From UPXZ01 sp047974405 (GTDB lineage Bacteria; Bacteroidota; Bacteroidia; Bacteroidales; Paludibacteraceae), in assembly GCA_047974405.1 (NCBI GenBank), contig JBKECI010000018.1:62001-126000 (forward strand): a DNA stretch of 64,000 bases, read 5' to 3'. Position 1 is the stretch's first letter; each line of letters starts with the position of its first letter. The notes below the pieces were generated by a model. That model did not search any database and was not told the DNA's origin. It was given only the letters and a program-made list of their open reading frames with translations. The position numbers were made by a program, and so were the translations under genes. Shown here in pieces: positions 55,793 through 64,000 of the stretch.

Positions 55793-56704
55793 TTATATTT
55801 TTTTTCTGTCTATCCCGATGTCATACATTGATGCGGGGTCTTCCACAGGTTCCAAGTGAGTAGTAACCGTAACGGGAGCATCAAACATATCTTCTATATG
55901 ATTTTCTATTTCATCGCAATAGTCGTGTCCTTTCTTTACTGTCCAAGCGCCGGGTACAAGCAGGTGTAGCGAGATAAATTTTCGCTGTCCTGCCTGTCTT
56001 GTCATAAACGAATGAAAATCAATGTTTTGTTGTTTTAGTGAATTTAAATATGCAACAACTCTTTGTTGCTCTTCTTCGGGAATACAGGCATCAAGTAATC
56101 CGCTCATTGATTGGCGAAGAAGTCCGTATCCTGTCCATACAATATTAAGTCCCACCAAAATAGCAATAATCGGGTCAAGTAAAAGAAGTCCGGTAAATTT
56201 GATTAAAACAATGGCTACAATGACGCCTATTGAAGTCCAAACGTCTGTCAGTAGATGTTTGCCATCTGCTTCAACAAGCAGTGAATGGTGTTTTTTTCCA
56301 TTTTTTATCAAGTAAATCCCTACTCCCAAATTAATCAAAGAGGCTCCGAACGAAATAAGCAGACCGGCACTTACATTATCAATGCTTTGTGGGTTCCACA
56401 GGCGTGGGATTGCCGACCAAATAATGCTAAAAGCGGCAACCATAATCAGCCCACCCTCGATGGCGCTTGAAAAATACTCTGCCTTGGTGTGTCCAAACAT
56501 GTGGTTTTCGTCTGCCGGACGCTCTGCAATACTTATCATAATCAGTGCTACAATGGCAGCAAACAGATTGACGAGCGATTCGAGCGCATCTGAAAAAAGT
56601 CCGATGGAATTGGTCAAATAATAGGCGTAAAACTTCAATACAATGACAACTATCGCCGTTGCAATCGAAAGATAAATAAACCTTTTGAGCGATTTTCTTT
56701 TCAT
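55793..56704 (-). CDS. Cation diffusion facilitator (CDF) family transporter
   Basis: A 303-residue inner-membrane metal exporter. About six membrane segments occupy residues 1-205, with the metal-site residues in FSDALESLVN and HLLTDVWTSIG (HxxxD pattern). The cytosolic C-terminal domain ends in LHLLVPGAWTVKKGHDYCDEIE, typical of CDF proteins that bind Zn, Mn, Fe or Co. Substrate not readable. It follows the rpmH gene on the same strand, with a terminator in between, so it probably has its own promoter. Confidence 0.92.
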   Translation of the reverse strand: MKRKSLKRFIYLSIATAIVVIVLKFYAYYLTNSIGLFSDALESLVNLFAAIVALIMISIAERPADENHMFGHTKAEYFSSAIEGGLIMVAAFSIIWSAIPRLWNPQSIDNVSAGLLISFGASLINLGVGIYLIKNGKKHHSLLVEADGKHLLTDVWTSIGVIVAIVLIKFTGLLLLDPIIAILVGLNIVWTGYGLLRQSMSGLLDACIPEEEQQRVVAYLNSLKQQNIDFHSFMTRQAGQRKFISLHLLVPGAWTVKKGHDYCDEIENHIEDMFDAPVTVTTHLEPVEDPASMYDIGIDRKKI

Positions 56705-56865
56705 CTTTAAGGGTGATTTTTACGCTTCGAGACAGATATTATTATGCAGGCAAACGCCGTTTAGGAGGGTAAAGTTAATTTATGATTTTCAATACAGAAA
56801 ATTCTTTGCACATTTTTTATAAAAAAAAGCGAATATGTGTGTTTCCAGTAAATTTTCGAAAATAA

Positions 56866-56902
56866 AAAAAATCAGAACTTGAGAAATAAGTTCCGATTTT
56901 TC
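56866..56902 (-). terminator. Rho-independent terminator of rpmH
   Basis: A 15-bp stem, AAAAAATCAGAACTT with AAGTTCCGATTTTTC (one mismatch), around the loop GAGAAAT. On the minus strand it is followed by a long T-run. It sits 24 bp past the rpmH stop. Confidence 0.85.
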
Positions 56903-56925
56903 TATATTTTACCGAAAAGGAAGAA

Positions 56926-57084
56926 TTAATATTTATGACGACCTTCATCAGCAACGGTTAGTTTGGCTCTACCTTTGGCGCGGCGGGCTGCCAAAACTCT
57001 ACGTCCATTAGCGGTTGCCATTCTTTCACGAAATCCGTGTTTGTTTCTTCTTTTCCTTTGTGAAGGTTGAAATGTCCTTTTCAT
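56926..57084 (-). CDS. rpmH: 50S ribosomal protein L34
   Basis: A 52-residue, very basic ribosomal protein of the large subunit. It begins MKRTFQPSQRKRRNKHGF and continues FRERMATANGRRVLAARRAKG, the universally conserved L34 signature. It ends in DEGRHKY; Bacteroidetes L34 commonly has such a short C-terminal extension. The ATG is at 57084 and the stop at 56926. A terminator follows directly. Confidence 0.97.
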   Translation of the reverse strand: MKRTFQPSQRKRRNKHGFRERMATANGRRVLAARRAKGRAKLTVADEGRHKY

Positions 57085-57292
57085 TGCTATAAGTTATTAT
57101 GTTGTTTTTTTATTCAAAATTTTGGATTGCAAAGGTAGAGATTTTCTTTTGATTGTCAAAAATATTTTGTTGAAACTTTTGTAAGTTATCGTCTATTTTT
57201 TATTTATAGCTCCTTTGTAAAAAAAAGAGAGTAGAAATATTTGAGAAAAAAATATTTTCTGTATTTTTACACAAAAAATATAACATACCAAT

Positions 57293-60200
57293 ATGAAAAA
57301 AATACAGATAAGCGAGGTTGTTGATTGGGCAGGTAATTTTCTTACAATGGCAGAAAATGAGATAACCCCTGAAGAATTGAAAGAACAAAAAAAATATGCG
57401 ATATTAGTTCAAAAGCCAAACGATAAAATATTGTTGTCCAAACTTTTGGACGAAAGTTCGCAAATAAGGGATAATAAAAAACTTGCTGAGAGGATGAAAA
57501 TTTTACTTGACCGCTACGGCGTTCCCGAATTTTTTAGCTCTTCAGACCAAGCTTTACTAAAACTTTTTACCACAATCGGTTATCGTTTGGACGCTCTGTC
57601 GGTTCCGATATTTAAAAAGCGTTTACGCAGTGATACTTCCAAAGTAATCATCAACGAGCAGGAAAAATATCTCAAAGCACACTTGGGAGAGCGCCGCTCG
57701 CAACATATAGGACAGAATGTAAACTTGCTCGGCGAAGTTGTTTTGGGCGATAATGAAGCTCAAAAACGGTACGAGCACTATTTGGGGGCGTTGGAAGATC
57801 CCAAAATCAACTATATATCGGTAAAGCTATCCGGAATTTATGCTCAAATAAATCCTCTGAATTATGAAGAAAATAAAAAGGAACTGTGCAAGTTGATGGG
57901 AAATATCTACCAACATGCTATGGACCATCCATTTATAGACAATCAAGACAGCAGCTCGTATAAATTTGTCAATTTGGATATGGAAGAGTACAAAGACATA
58001 GACCTTACGATGGATGTATTCATTTCCACTTTGTCCGAGCCAAGATTCAAAAAATTGAGGGCAGGTATTGTGATTCAGGCTTATTTGCCCGATGCCACGC
58101 GCCTGCAAGACGAACTTCTGAACTTTGCGAAAAAAAGAGAAAAAGAGGGGGGCGCTTCTCTTAAAATGAGATTGGTAAAAGGGGCAAATTTGCAAATGGA
58201 AACCATAGTGTCGTCTATACGCGGGTGGGAAAATCCGGTGTATGGTTCAAAAGTTGAGGTAGATGCCAATTATCTAAACATATTAGACAAAGCGCTGCTT
58301 CCCGAAAATGCAAAAGTTGTCAGCGTAGGGATAGCCTCACACAATTTTTTTACCATAGGTTATGCCTATCTATTGGCAAAAAAAAATAATGTAGAGCAAT
58401 ACATAACTTTCGAAATGTTGGAAGGTATGGCAAACCACCTGCCTCGTGTGATGCGACGCCTCGAAAAACAAATTATACTCTACACACCGGTAGTAAAAGA
58501 CGAATATTTTCTCAACGCCGTTTCTTACCTCGTGAGGCGTATGGACGAAAATACGGGAAAAGATAACTTTTTGACCTACTCTTTTAATCTGAAAGAGGGG
58601 AGCAAAGAGTGGAATTTTTTGAAGAAACAGTTTGAAGAGGCAATGGAGATAAAAGATAAAATATCTGCCCAATCCAAACGGACACAGAACAGATTAGAAA
58701 AATCTAAGCCGCATACCGATTTTTCGGTATTTAAAAATGAACCCGATACCGATTTTGACCTGAAACCCAATAAAAAATGGGCTAACGAAATTCGCAACCA
58801 ATGGATGAAATCCACAAAAGATGAACCGTACCACATACCGGTACAGGTGGGTGATAAAGCAGAAAAAGGGGAAAAGACCATACGCTATTTTGATCACAAC
58901 CAAAGTGAACCGGTATGTGTATGTGAAGTTTCTCAGTCGAGCAAACAACAAGTAGATAAAATTATTTCCATTGCAGAAAGCGACCCGTCGAAATGGCGGC
59001 AGACAACCCTTGAAGAGAGGACCAAAATTCTTAATCGAGTTGCCAACAATCTTGCCAACAATCGGGGAAATTTGATAGGATGTATGGCTGCCATTACCGG
59101 AAAAACCTTTATAGAAGGAGATATTGAAGTATCCGAAGCGATAGATTTTTGTCGCTATTATCCTTATTCGATGCAAGTATTTGAAAGGTTAGAAAACGTA
59201 TCTTACACTCCCAAAGGGATAATTTTAGTCATTCCTCCATGGAATTTTCCGACGGCAATTCCTGTTGGAGGCGTTGCATCGGCGCTGGCAGGTGGGAATA
59301 CCGTAATTTTGAAACCCGCGACTGTCGCTTTTCCCATTGCTTGGGAATTTGTCCAAAGTTTTTGGGACGCGGGAGTTCCGAAAGATGCCTTGCAAGTGGT
59401 GTGTACCGCAACCCGCGAAGCTTTAACCGCATTGACAACACACAAAGCCGTTAAGCATATCATTTTGACAGGTGGAACCGATACGGCATTTCGTATATTG
59501 GAGACAAATCCCAACACACCGTTAACTGCCGAAACCGGTGGTAAAAATGTAATGATAATTACAGCAAGTTCAGACAGAGACCAAGCTATTATGAGTGCCG
59601 TGAAATCGGCATTTGGTAATGCAGGGCAAAAATGCTCGGCCTGTTCTCTGCTTATGGTAGAAAAAGGGGTGTACGACGATCCTGCGTTTCGAGAAAAATT
59701 GAGAGATGCGGTTCTGAGTGTTCGTACGGGAAGTGCTTGGGAGGGTGGAAACATCGTAGGTCCGATGGTAACCAACAACAACGACAAAATGCTTTTTGCC
59801 ATAGACAACCTTGAGCAGGGTGAAAGTTGGTTAGTAAAACCCGAATTTATCGATAAAGAAAAGTACATTCTCAAGCCATCAGTAAAATGGGGAGTAACTC
59901 CTGGCAGTTATACTTTCAACACCGAACTTTTTGGTCCGGTATTAGGAGTGGTCTGCATCAATAGTCTAAAACATGGAATAGAGTTGGTCAATTCCGGAAA
60001 ATATGGTTTAACATCGGGACTTAACAGTTTGGACGAGAGCGAAAGAGATTTATGGAAAAATTCGATAGAGGCGGGAAATTTGTATATTAACCGAGGCATA
60101 ACAGGAGCCATTGTGCAACGGCAGCCTTTTGGAGGGATGAAGCAATCTGCCTTTGGAGGAGGAATCAAGGCAGGAGGAACCAACTATGTAGCTTGTTTTG

Positions 60201-60802
60201 TGAATTTTGTCGAGAAAAAAGCCGTTGGTCAGAAAAAAATGCAACCTGATGAAAAAATAAAAAGAATGCTTACCGAACCGGAACTTAAACGTTATCTTCA
60301 GGCGATAGAAAGTTACCGTAAAAACTGGGAAAACGAATTTTCTATAGAACATCATACACAAGAGTTGATAGGGGAGAAAAATATATTCCGATATCGTCCG
60401 CTGAAAAGTATGGTATTTCGTGTTTTTCCCAACGATAATTTGACAGATGTTCTATTGGTAATTACAGCTGCGGCAGTAAGTAAAACCAAACTTACGCTGA
60501 GTATCGGAGGTAATGACAAAAAAATGGAAATGATAAAAATACTTCCCGAAAAAGCATTTTTGCTGGTAACGGAGTCTGATGATGAGTTTGTAAAAGGGAT
60601 GAATCGTTTTGAGCGGATTCGTGTTTGTGGCGAAAATATCCCCGATAGTTTGTATTTGGAGGCTGCCAAAACAGGCAAATACATTGCCTCGACTCCGCCA
60701 TTGGCAGAGGGAAGGGTAGAATTGCTCCATTATGTAAAAGAGCAAAGCATCTCTTACGAATACCACCGCTATGGTAGTTTTTCGGAAGAAGACGCGCGAT
60801 GA
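57293..60802 (+). CDS. putA: Bifunctional proline dehydrogenase / L-glutamate-gamma-semialdehyde dehydrogenase
   Basis: An 1,169-residue enzyme oxidising proline to glutamate in two steps. The N-terminal ~430 residues are the FAD-dependent proline dehydrogenase barrel (YISVKLSGIYAQINPL, MRLVKGANLQMETI, VGIASHNFFTIGYA). The aldehyde dehydrogenase domain (about 500-1000) carries PPWNFPTAIPVGG, the catalytic Glu in TAETGGKN and the catalytic Cys781 in AGQKCSACS. A further ~170-residue C-terminal part resembles the vestigial ALDH-like domain of type B PutA. There is no recognisable DNA-binding RHH domain at the N-terminus, so autorepression is not expected. The proline-use regulation is not visible. 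The gene stands alone. Confidence 0.94.
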   Translation: MKKIQISEVVDWAGNFLTMAENEITPEELKEQKKYAILVQKPNDKILLSKLLDESSQIRDNKKLAERMKILLDRYGVPEFFSSSDQALLKLFTTIGYRLDALSVPIFKKRLRSDTSKVIINEQEKYLKAHLGERRSQHIGQNVNLLGEVVLGDNEAQKRYEHYLGALEDPKINYISVKLSGIYAQINPLNYEENKKELCKLMGNIYQHAMDHPFIDNQDSSSYKFVNLDMEEYKDIDLTMDVFISTLSEPRFKKLRAGIVIQAYLPDATRLQDELLNFAKKREKEGGASLKMRLVKGANLQMETIVSSIRGWENPVYGSKVEVDANYLNILDKALLPENAKVVSVGIASHNFFTIGYAYLLAKKNNVEQYITFEMLEGMANHLPRVMRRLEKQIILYTPVVKDEYFLNAVSYLVRRMDENTGKDNFLTYSFNLKEGSKEWNFLKKQFEEAMEIKDKISAQSKRTQNRLEKSKPHTDFSVFKNEPDTDFDLKPNKKWANEIRNQWMKSTKDEPYHIPVQVGDKAEKGEKTIRYFDHNQSEPVCVCEVSQSSKQQVDKIISIAESDPSKWRQTTLEERTKILNRVANNLANNRGNLIGCMAAITGKTFIEGDIEVSEAIDFCRYYPYSMQVFERLENVSYTPKGIILVIPPWNFPTAIPVGGVASALAGGNTVILKPATVAFPIAWEFVQSFWDAGVPKDALQVVCTATREALTALTTHKAVKHIILTGGTDTAFRILETNPNTPLTAETGGKNVMIITASSDRDQAIMSAVKSAFGNAGQKCSACSLLMVEKGVYDDPAFREKLRDAVLSVRTGSAWEGGNIVGPMVTNNNDKMLFAIDNLEQGESWLVKPEFIDKEKYILKPSVKWGVTPGSYTFNTELFGPVLGVVCINSLKHGIELVNSGKYGLTSGLNSLDESERDLWKNSIEAGNLYINRGITGAIVQRQPFGGMKQSAFGGGIKAGGTNYVACFVNFVEKKAVGQKKMQPDEKIKRMLTEPELKRYLQAIESYRKNWENEFSIEHHTQELIGEKNIFRYRPLKSMVFRVFPNDNLTDVLLVITAAAVSKTKLTLSIGGNDKKMEMIKILPEKAFLLVTESDDEFVKGMNRFERIRVCGENIPDSLYLEAAKTGKYIASTPPLAEGRVELLHYVKEQSISYEYHRYGSFSEEDAR

Positions 60803-60948
60803 TAAAACTTGTAACTCTTTCTAAATTCAGCACAAGGGAAGAGATGAAACGTTTTTTTTACTTAAAACAGGGTTGGTAAAATTAAATGATTATCGCTTGT
60901 TGAATTAGCTCTGTTTCTCGTTTCGGTCAAAAGTTTTCTTTCGTAAAC

Positions 60949-61584
60949 TTACAAGAAAGGATTGAATTGTTTTTCATGACCAATAGTTGTCGCGGGTCCG
61001 TGCCCGCTGTAAACAATTGTGTCGTCGGGTAAAGGGAGAAGTTTATTTTGAATCGACTTTATTAACGTATCATAGCTTCCTTTGGGCAAATCGGTTCTTC
61101 CTATCGAACCGTTAAATAGTACGTCTCCCGCAAAAACGACTTTATTTTTTTCGGAATACAAGCAGTAGCTACCGGGAGAATGTCCGGGAGTGTGAAACGT
61201 TACAAATTCACAGTTTCCAAATGTTATTTTTTGATTTTCAGTCATATAGTTTCCTATGGTTTGAGGGGGTTCGGTGTATGGAATACCAAACATAGAGGCT
61301 TGTTCATGAATTGTTTTCAACAAAAATTCATCTTCAACGCCTGCTTCCGGTGTTATACCGTAGGTATCAAACAAAAATTTATTTCCAAACTGGTGGTCCA
61401 AGTGCAAATGGGTGTTCAGCACTCGTTTGAGGCTCAAATTCTTTTTACTTATAAATTCCCGCACTTCGTCTTTTTCCCTGTCAAAAAGCATTCCGGCATC
61501 AATTACAGCAGCTTCTCCGGTATTGTCCCAGACTAAAAACGTATTTTCTTGAAAAGGATTGAAGGTAAATGTTTCTATTTTCAT
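60949..61584 (-). CDS. MBL-fold metallo-hydrolase (glyoxalase II-like)
   Basis: A 211-residue metallo-beta-lactamase-fold hydrolase. The zinc motif THLHLDHQFG, the downstream His in FHTPGHSPGSYCLY, Asp in VVFAGDVLF, and the last His in VYSGHGPATT are all visible. Substrate unknown; relatives act on thioesters such as S-lactoylglutathione-like compounds or persulfides. I placed the start at the ATG at 61584, since the frame upstream is unconserved. It ends a leftward recF-rsmG-MBL transcript, 60 bp after rsmG. Confidence 0.9.
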   Translation of the reverse strand: MKIETFTFNPFQENTFLVWDNTGEAAVIDAGMLFDREKDEVREFISKKNLSLKRVLNTHLHLDHQFGNKFLFDTYGITPEAGVEDEFLLKTIHEQASMFGIPYTEPPQTIGNYMTENQKITFGNCEFVTFHTPGHSPGSYCLYSEKNKVVFAGDVLFNGSIGRTDLPKGSYDTLIKSIQNKLLPLPDDTIVYSGHGPATTIGHEKQFNPFL

Positions 61585-61644
61585 TTTCTGTTTTTTTTTT
61601 GATAAAATTGATGACAGATTTACCGCAGCATACAAACTTTTATG

Positions 61645-62271
61645 CTACGGTACTAAAGGACAAAAAATTATCTTTTTCGTTTTGAAAAATTCTTCGTCAA
61701 AAAAATCGCTCAACTCATATATTTCCGCAATGTTTTTATACGGCAAAACCTCATGCTGTACTTCGCCCCCTTTCAGGCATATCAAACCGTTGGGGAGCGC
61801 ATTTTGTTGTTGGGAGGCAATGTTTTTTCGGCACAATTTTATCAAATCGCCCAACGGCATAACGGCGCGGCTGATCACAAAATCGTATTTCCCTTTCTCT
61901 TCCTGCACTCTGCGATGAAACAATTCGATATTTTTCAGATCAATAGCGTTTGAAACTTCAGCAGCCACTTTTATTTTTTTCCCGATGCTGTCAATCAGCG
62001 TAAATCTTGTTTCGGGAAATAAGATTGCCAGCGGGATACCGGGAAAACCACCGCCTGTGCCTACATCCAAAATTTTGCTACCTTTCTTAAAATCAATTAC
62101 TTCGGCTATTCCCAGCGAGTGTAAAACGTGCCGCTCGTACAAATTATCTATGTCTTTGCGCGATATAACATTAATTTTGGTGTTCCAATCCGTGTAGAGT
62201 TTGTACAATTTGTCAAATTGCATCTTTTGCGTATCGGTCAGTTTAGGAAAATATTGAAGAATTTGTTCCAT
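61645..62271 (-). CDS. rsmG: 16S rRNA m7G527 methyltransferase
   Basis: A 208-residue SAM-dependent enzyme methylating G527 of 16S rRNA (GidB). The SAM-binding motif is DVGTGGGFPGIPLAILFP; NVISRKDIDNLYERHVLHSL near the N-terminus and VISRAVMPLGDL in the middle are family features. Its loss gives low-level streptomycin resistance in other bacteria. Positioned between recF (56 bp upstream) and the MBL hydrolase. Confidence 0.96.
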   Translation of the reverse strand: MEQILQYFPKLTDTQKMQFDKLYKLYTDWNTKINVISRKDIDNLYERHVLHSLGIAEVIDFKKGSKILDVGTGGGFPGIPLAILFPETRFTLIDSIGKKIKVAAEVSNAIDLKNIELFHRRVQEEKGKYDFVISRAVMPLGDLIKLCRKNIASQQQNALPNGLICLKGGEVQHEVLPYKNIAEIYELSDFFDEEFFKTKKIIFCPLVP

Positions 62272-62327
62272 TTTTTTGATGAAAAGATGAATAAAAAGTG
62301 TGAAAATTTATCCCGATTTATCTGTTG

Positions 62328-63422
62328 TCAAACGATTATATCGCCATTAGCAACCTGAAAAATAGTTGAATTGAGGTTGATAAGAGTTAATATATTGTCT
62401 AAATGTTCCCGATTTGTATCCGAGATAAATATTTGTCCAAATTGTTTGTCGTCGGCAACCAATTCTACTATTTTTTTTACTCTCAAACCGTCCAGTTTGT
62501 CAAAAATATCATCCAGAAGTAGAATAGGGGTAACTCCGTGAGTTTTTTTTAGGAAATTGAATTGAGCCAATTTTAGCGAAATCAGATAGGTTTTGTTTTG
62601 CCCCTGTGAGCCAACTCGTTTGATAGAAAAATCGCCTAAAAGCATATCCAAATCGTCTTTATGAATACCGTTTGTGGTGTAGCCTACAATTTTGTCACGT
62701 TCCCTGTTTTTTATGAGTTTTGCCTGCAACTCCGATTCGTCTAATTGCGATTTGTATTCCAAACGGACATTTTCATGTCCATCGGAAATAAACGTATAAA
62801 TATGTTGAAAAATGGGGATAAATTTTTCGATAAAAATTTTGCGCTTTTCGTAGATATACGTTCCATGAGTACACATCGCATCTTCCCAAATTTCATACAG
62901 AGATTTGTCTGAGAGTACTTCGTTCTTTAATAGGGCGTTTCGCTGTTTGAGTGCATGGTTGTATTGCAAAAGAGCGTGAAGATAGGTTTTGTCGTATTGA
63001 GAAATAACGCCGTCGATAAATTTGCGCCTCTCATCGCTCCCTTCGCTTATCAAACTACCATCTTGGGGCGAAATAAGTACCAGCGGTAGCAGTCCAATAT
63101 GATCCGAAAGTCTTTCGTATTCTTTTTTATTTCTTTTGAATTGCTTTTTTTGTCTCCGTTTTATTCCGCAATATATCTCTTCGTCCAATTGGTTCAGAGT
63201 ATATTTTCCTTGTATCAAAAAAAAATCCGAATCGTGATTAATGTTCTGGCTGTCAATTGTGTTGGAATGGCTTTTACAAAAAGAGAGATAATATATGGCA
63301 TCCAATAGGTTGGTTTTCCCCATCCCGTTGTTCCCTACAAAGCAGTTGATTTTGGAGGGAAATTTTAAATCTGCCTGCCGAATATTTTTATAATTTAGTA
63401 TGGAAAGAGAATCGAGCCGCAT
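62328..63422 (-). CDS. recF: DNA replication and repair protein RecF
   Basis: A 364-residue SMC-like ATPase helping RecA load at gaps. Walker A is GNNGMGKT (residues 30-37), the signature region is RVGSQGQNKTYLISLKLAQF, and Walker B is PILLLDDIFDKLD. The start at 63422 (ATG, MRLDSLSILNYKNIR) matches the family N-terminus, whereas the upstream frame adds 16 unlikely residues that overlap a promoter box. First gene of the recF-rsmG-MBL operon. Confidence 0.95.
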   Translation of the reverse strand: MRLDSLSILNYKNIRQADLKFPSKINCFVGNNGMGKTNLLDAIYYLSFCKSHSNTIDSQNINHDSDFFLIQGKYTLNQLDEEIYCGIKRRQKKQFKRNKKEYERLSDHIGLLPLVLISPQDGSLISEGSDERRKFIDGVISQYDKTYLHALLQYNHALKQRNALLKNEVLSDKSLYEIWEDAMCTHGTYIYEKRKIFIEKFIPIFQHIYTFISDGHENVRLEYKSQLDESELQAKLIKNRERDKIVGYTTNGIHKDDLDMLLGDFSIKRVGSQGQNKTYLISLKLAQFNFLKKTHGVTPILLLDDIFDKLDGLRVKKIVELVADDKQFGQIFISDTNREHLDNILTLINLNSTIFQVANGDIIV

Positions 63423-63447
63423 TTGGTCTTGAAATTTTAAAATTATA

Positions 63448-63455
63448 CAAAAATA
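63448..63455 (-). promoter_or_regulatory. Probable -7 box for recF
   Basis: On the minus strand this is TATTTTTG, matching TAnnTTTG, 25 bp upstream of the recF ATG. This also supports the choice of start. Confidence 0.5.
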
Positions 63456-63638
63456 GGGAAAAGATGGCACATTTTATCATAAATCATCGAATATGCAGTG
63501 TAAGAATTGAACCGATTATAAAATGTCTGAGGCAATGCAAATATTGGTACTGCAAAGATATTGCCAATGTATTCTGTATTGCAAACACAGACTCCTCTTT
63601 GCTTACTATACAATCAATCCAAAATATGCGGAAGACAA

Positions 63639-64000
63639 TCACTCCATGCTTTGCAATTGTATGTTTTTTTTGCTGTCTCGGGGATTAAATATTAACCTGA
63701 GTGATGTGTCTTTTGTAATGTACGCCCAGGCCCAATTGATGAATATTATCAATTTATTTCTTACGCTCAATATCAGCATCAAGTGTAGTAACATCCATAC
63801 CGCCCATGCGAAAAAGCCTTGAAAACGTATCGGTTTCAAATCGACCACCGCTTTGTTTTTGCCGATGGTTGCCATCATTCCCAAGTCTTTATAGGTGTAT
63901 TCTATTAATGATTTTCCTTGCAAGGAACGGATAATATTTTTTGCCAAATTTTTGCCCTGATTAATAGCTACGTTGGCAACTTGCGGATGCCCTTTGGGAT
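63639..64000 (-). CDS. ndh: Type II NADH dehydrogenase (NDH-2), C-terminal part
   Basis: The C-terminal ~120 residues of an FAD-dependent NADH:quinone oxidoreductase; the rest lies beyond the window. The frame runs into the edge with PKGHPQVANVAINQGKNLA, the conserved segment near the FAD that precedes the quinone site, then GMMATIGKNKAVVD and a C-terminal membrane-associated helix (FFAWAVWMLLHLMLIL). The Leu codon TTG at 63945-63947 is internal, not a start. NDH-2 oxidises NADH without pumping protons, at the inner membrane. Confidence 0.9.
   Translation of the reverse strand, partial: PKGHPQVANVAINQGKNLAKNIIRSLQGKSLIEYTYKDLGMMATIGKNKAVVDLKPIRFQGFFAWAVWMLLHLMLILSVRNKLIIFINWAWAYITKDTSLRLIFNPRDSKKNIQLQSME

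Noticed and set aside
61585..61635. Longer N-terminus for the MBL-fold hydrolase
   Set aside because: The extra 17 residues are unconserved, and the typical family start (KIETFTFNPFQENTF) begins at 61584.
63423..63470. Longer N-terminus for RecF
   Set aside because: RecF proteins start at the residue pattern beginning at 63422, and the extra codons overlap a -7 promoter box.
63464..63822. Plus-strand ORFs between recF and ndh
   Set aside because: They overlap the conserved NDH-2 C-terminus on the other strand and have no protein features of their own.

Overview
The window looks like a piece of chromosome from a Bacteroidales bacterium (phylum Bacteroidota). The evidence is: the C-terminal two thirds of SprA, the type IX secretion (T9SS) translocon; a secreted protein with a T9SS C-terminal sorting domain; DUF4290 next to murA; an ACT protein next to a phenylacetate-CoA ligase; DUF3575 and DUF6261-like proteins; a GNAT-nitrilase fusion; AT-rich spacers; and several promoters of the Bacteroidetes TAnnTTTG type. 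I cannot name the genus from sequence alone. Most of the window is housekeeping and envelope or nutrient-acquisition genes. There is no prophage, CRISPR array, rRNA operon or intact insertion sequence.

Layout. 1-9.6 kb: 3' part of sprA; a ~1.4 kb decayed spacer with a dead transposase; then DUF4290, murA (Asp in place of the catalytic Cys), a secreted thioredoxin-like protein and a YigZ/IMPACT protein. 9.7-11.3 kb: tRNA-Cys and a leftward operon of ECF sigma factor, single-pass membrane protein and small secreted protein. 11.9-21.7 kb: glycan and peptide use, with a 4-alpha-glucanotransferase carrying two starch-binding modules, a GH20 hexosaminidase, an OPT transporter and a lipoprotein pullulanase. 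21.9-30.5 kb: M3 and M13 metallopeptidases, the T9SS cargo protein, a CBM9-like protein, a DUF3575 outer-membrane protein and DusB. 30.6-38.1 kb: a U32/TrhP-type tRNA-modification protein, a repeat-rich spacer, a DUF6261-like protein, alkaline phosphatase and a P-type Ca2+-ATPase. 38.2-42.1 kb: ACT protein, PaaK, lipoprotein and aminotransferase. 42.3-48.1 kb: an EF-G paralogue lacking the catalytic His, EttA, a DUF454 protein and a membrane-Nudix fusion. 48.3-56.7 kb: CCA-adding enzyme, GNAT-nitrilase fusion, YaaA, DUF438/hemerythrin/PAS protein, PyrF, RF1 and a CDF transporter. 56.9-64 kb: rpmH (L34), a giant PutA, then a leftward recF-rsmG-MBL hydrolase operon and the 3' end of a type II NADH dehydrogenase.

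How the genes work together. Extracellular starch and peptides could be handled by the pullulanase, the cytosolic glucanotransferase, the M3 and M13 peptidases and the OPT transporter. Amino-acid catabolism is represented by PutA and the aminotransferase/PaaK cluster. Translation is heavily represented: RF1, L34, EttA, EF-G2-like, TrhP, DusB, CCA enzyme, RsmG and tRNA-Cys.

The least explained structures are non-coding. One is a dispersed ~82-93 bp repeat with TAAGT-type ends, present in five intergenic copies. Another is a run of three 83-bp tandem repeats followed by a 12-bp-stem hairpin in front of the DUF6261-like gene. I did not find a convincing new multi-gene system; the best leads are these repeats, the EF-G paralogue, the degenerate membrane-Nudix protein and the sigma-factor operon.
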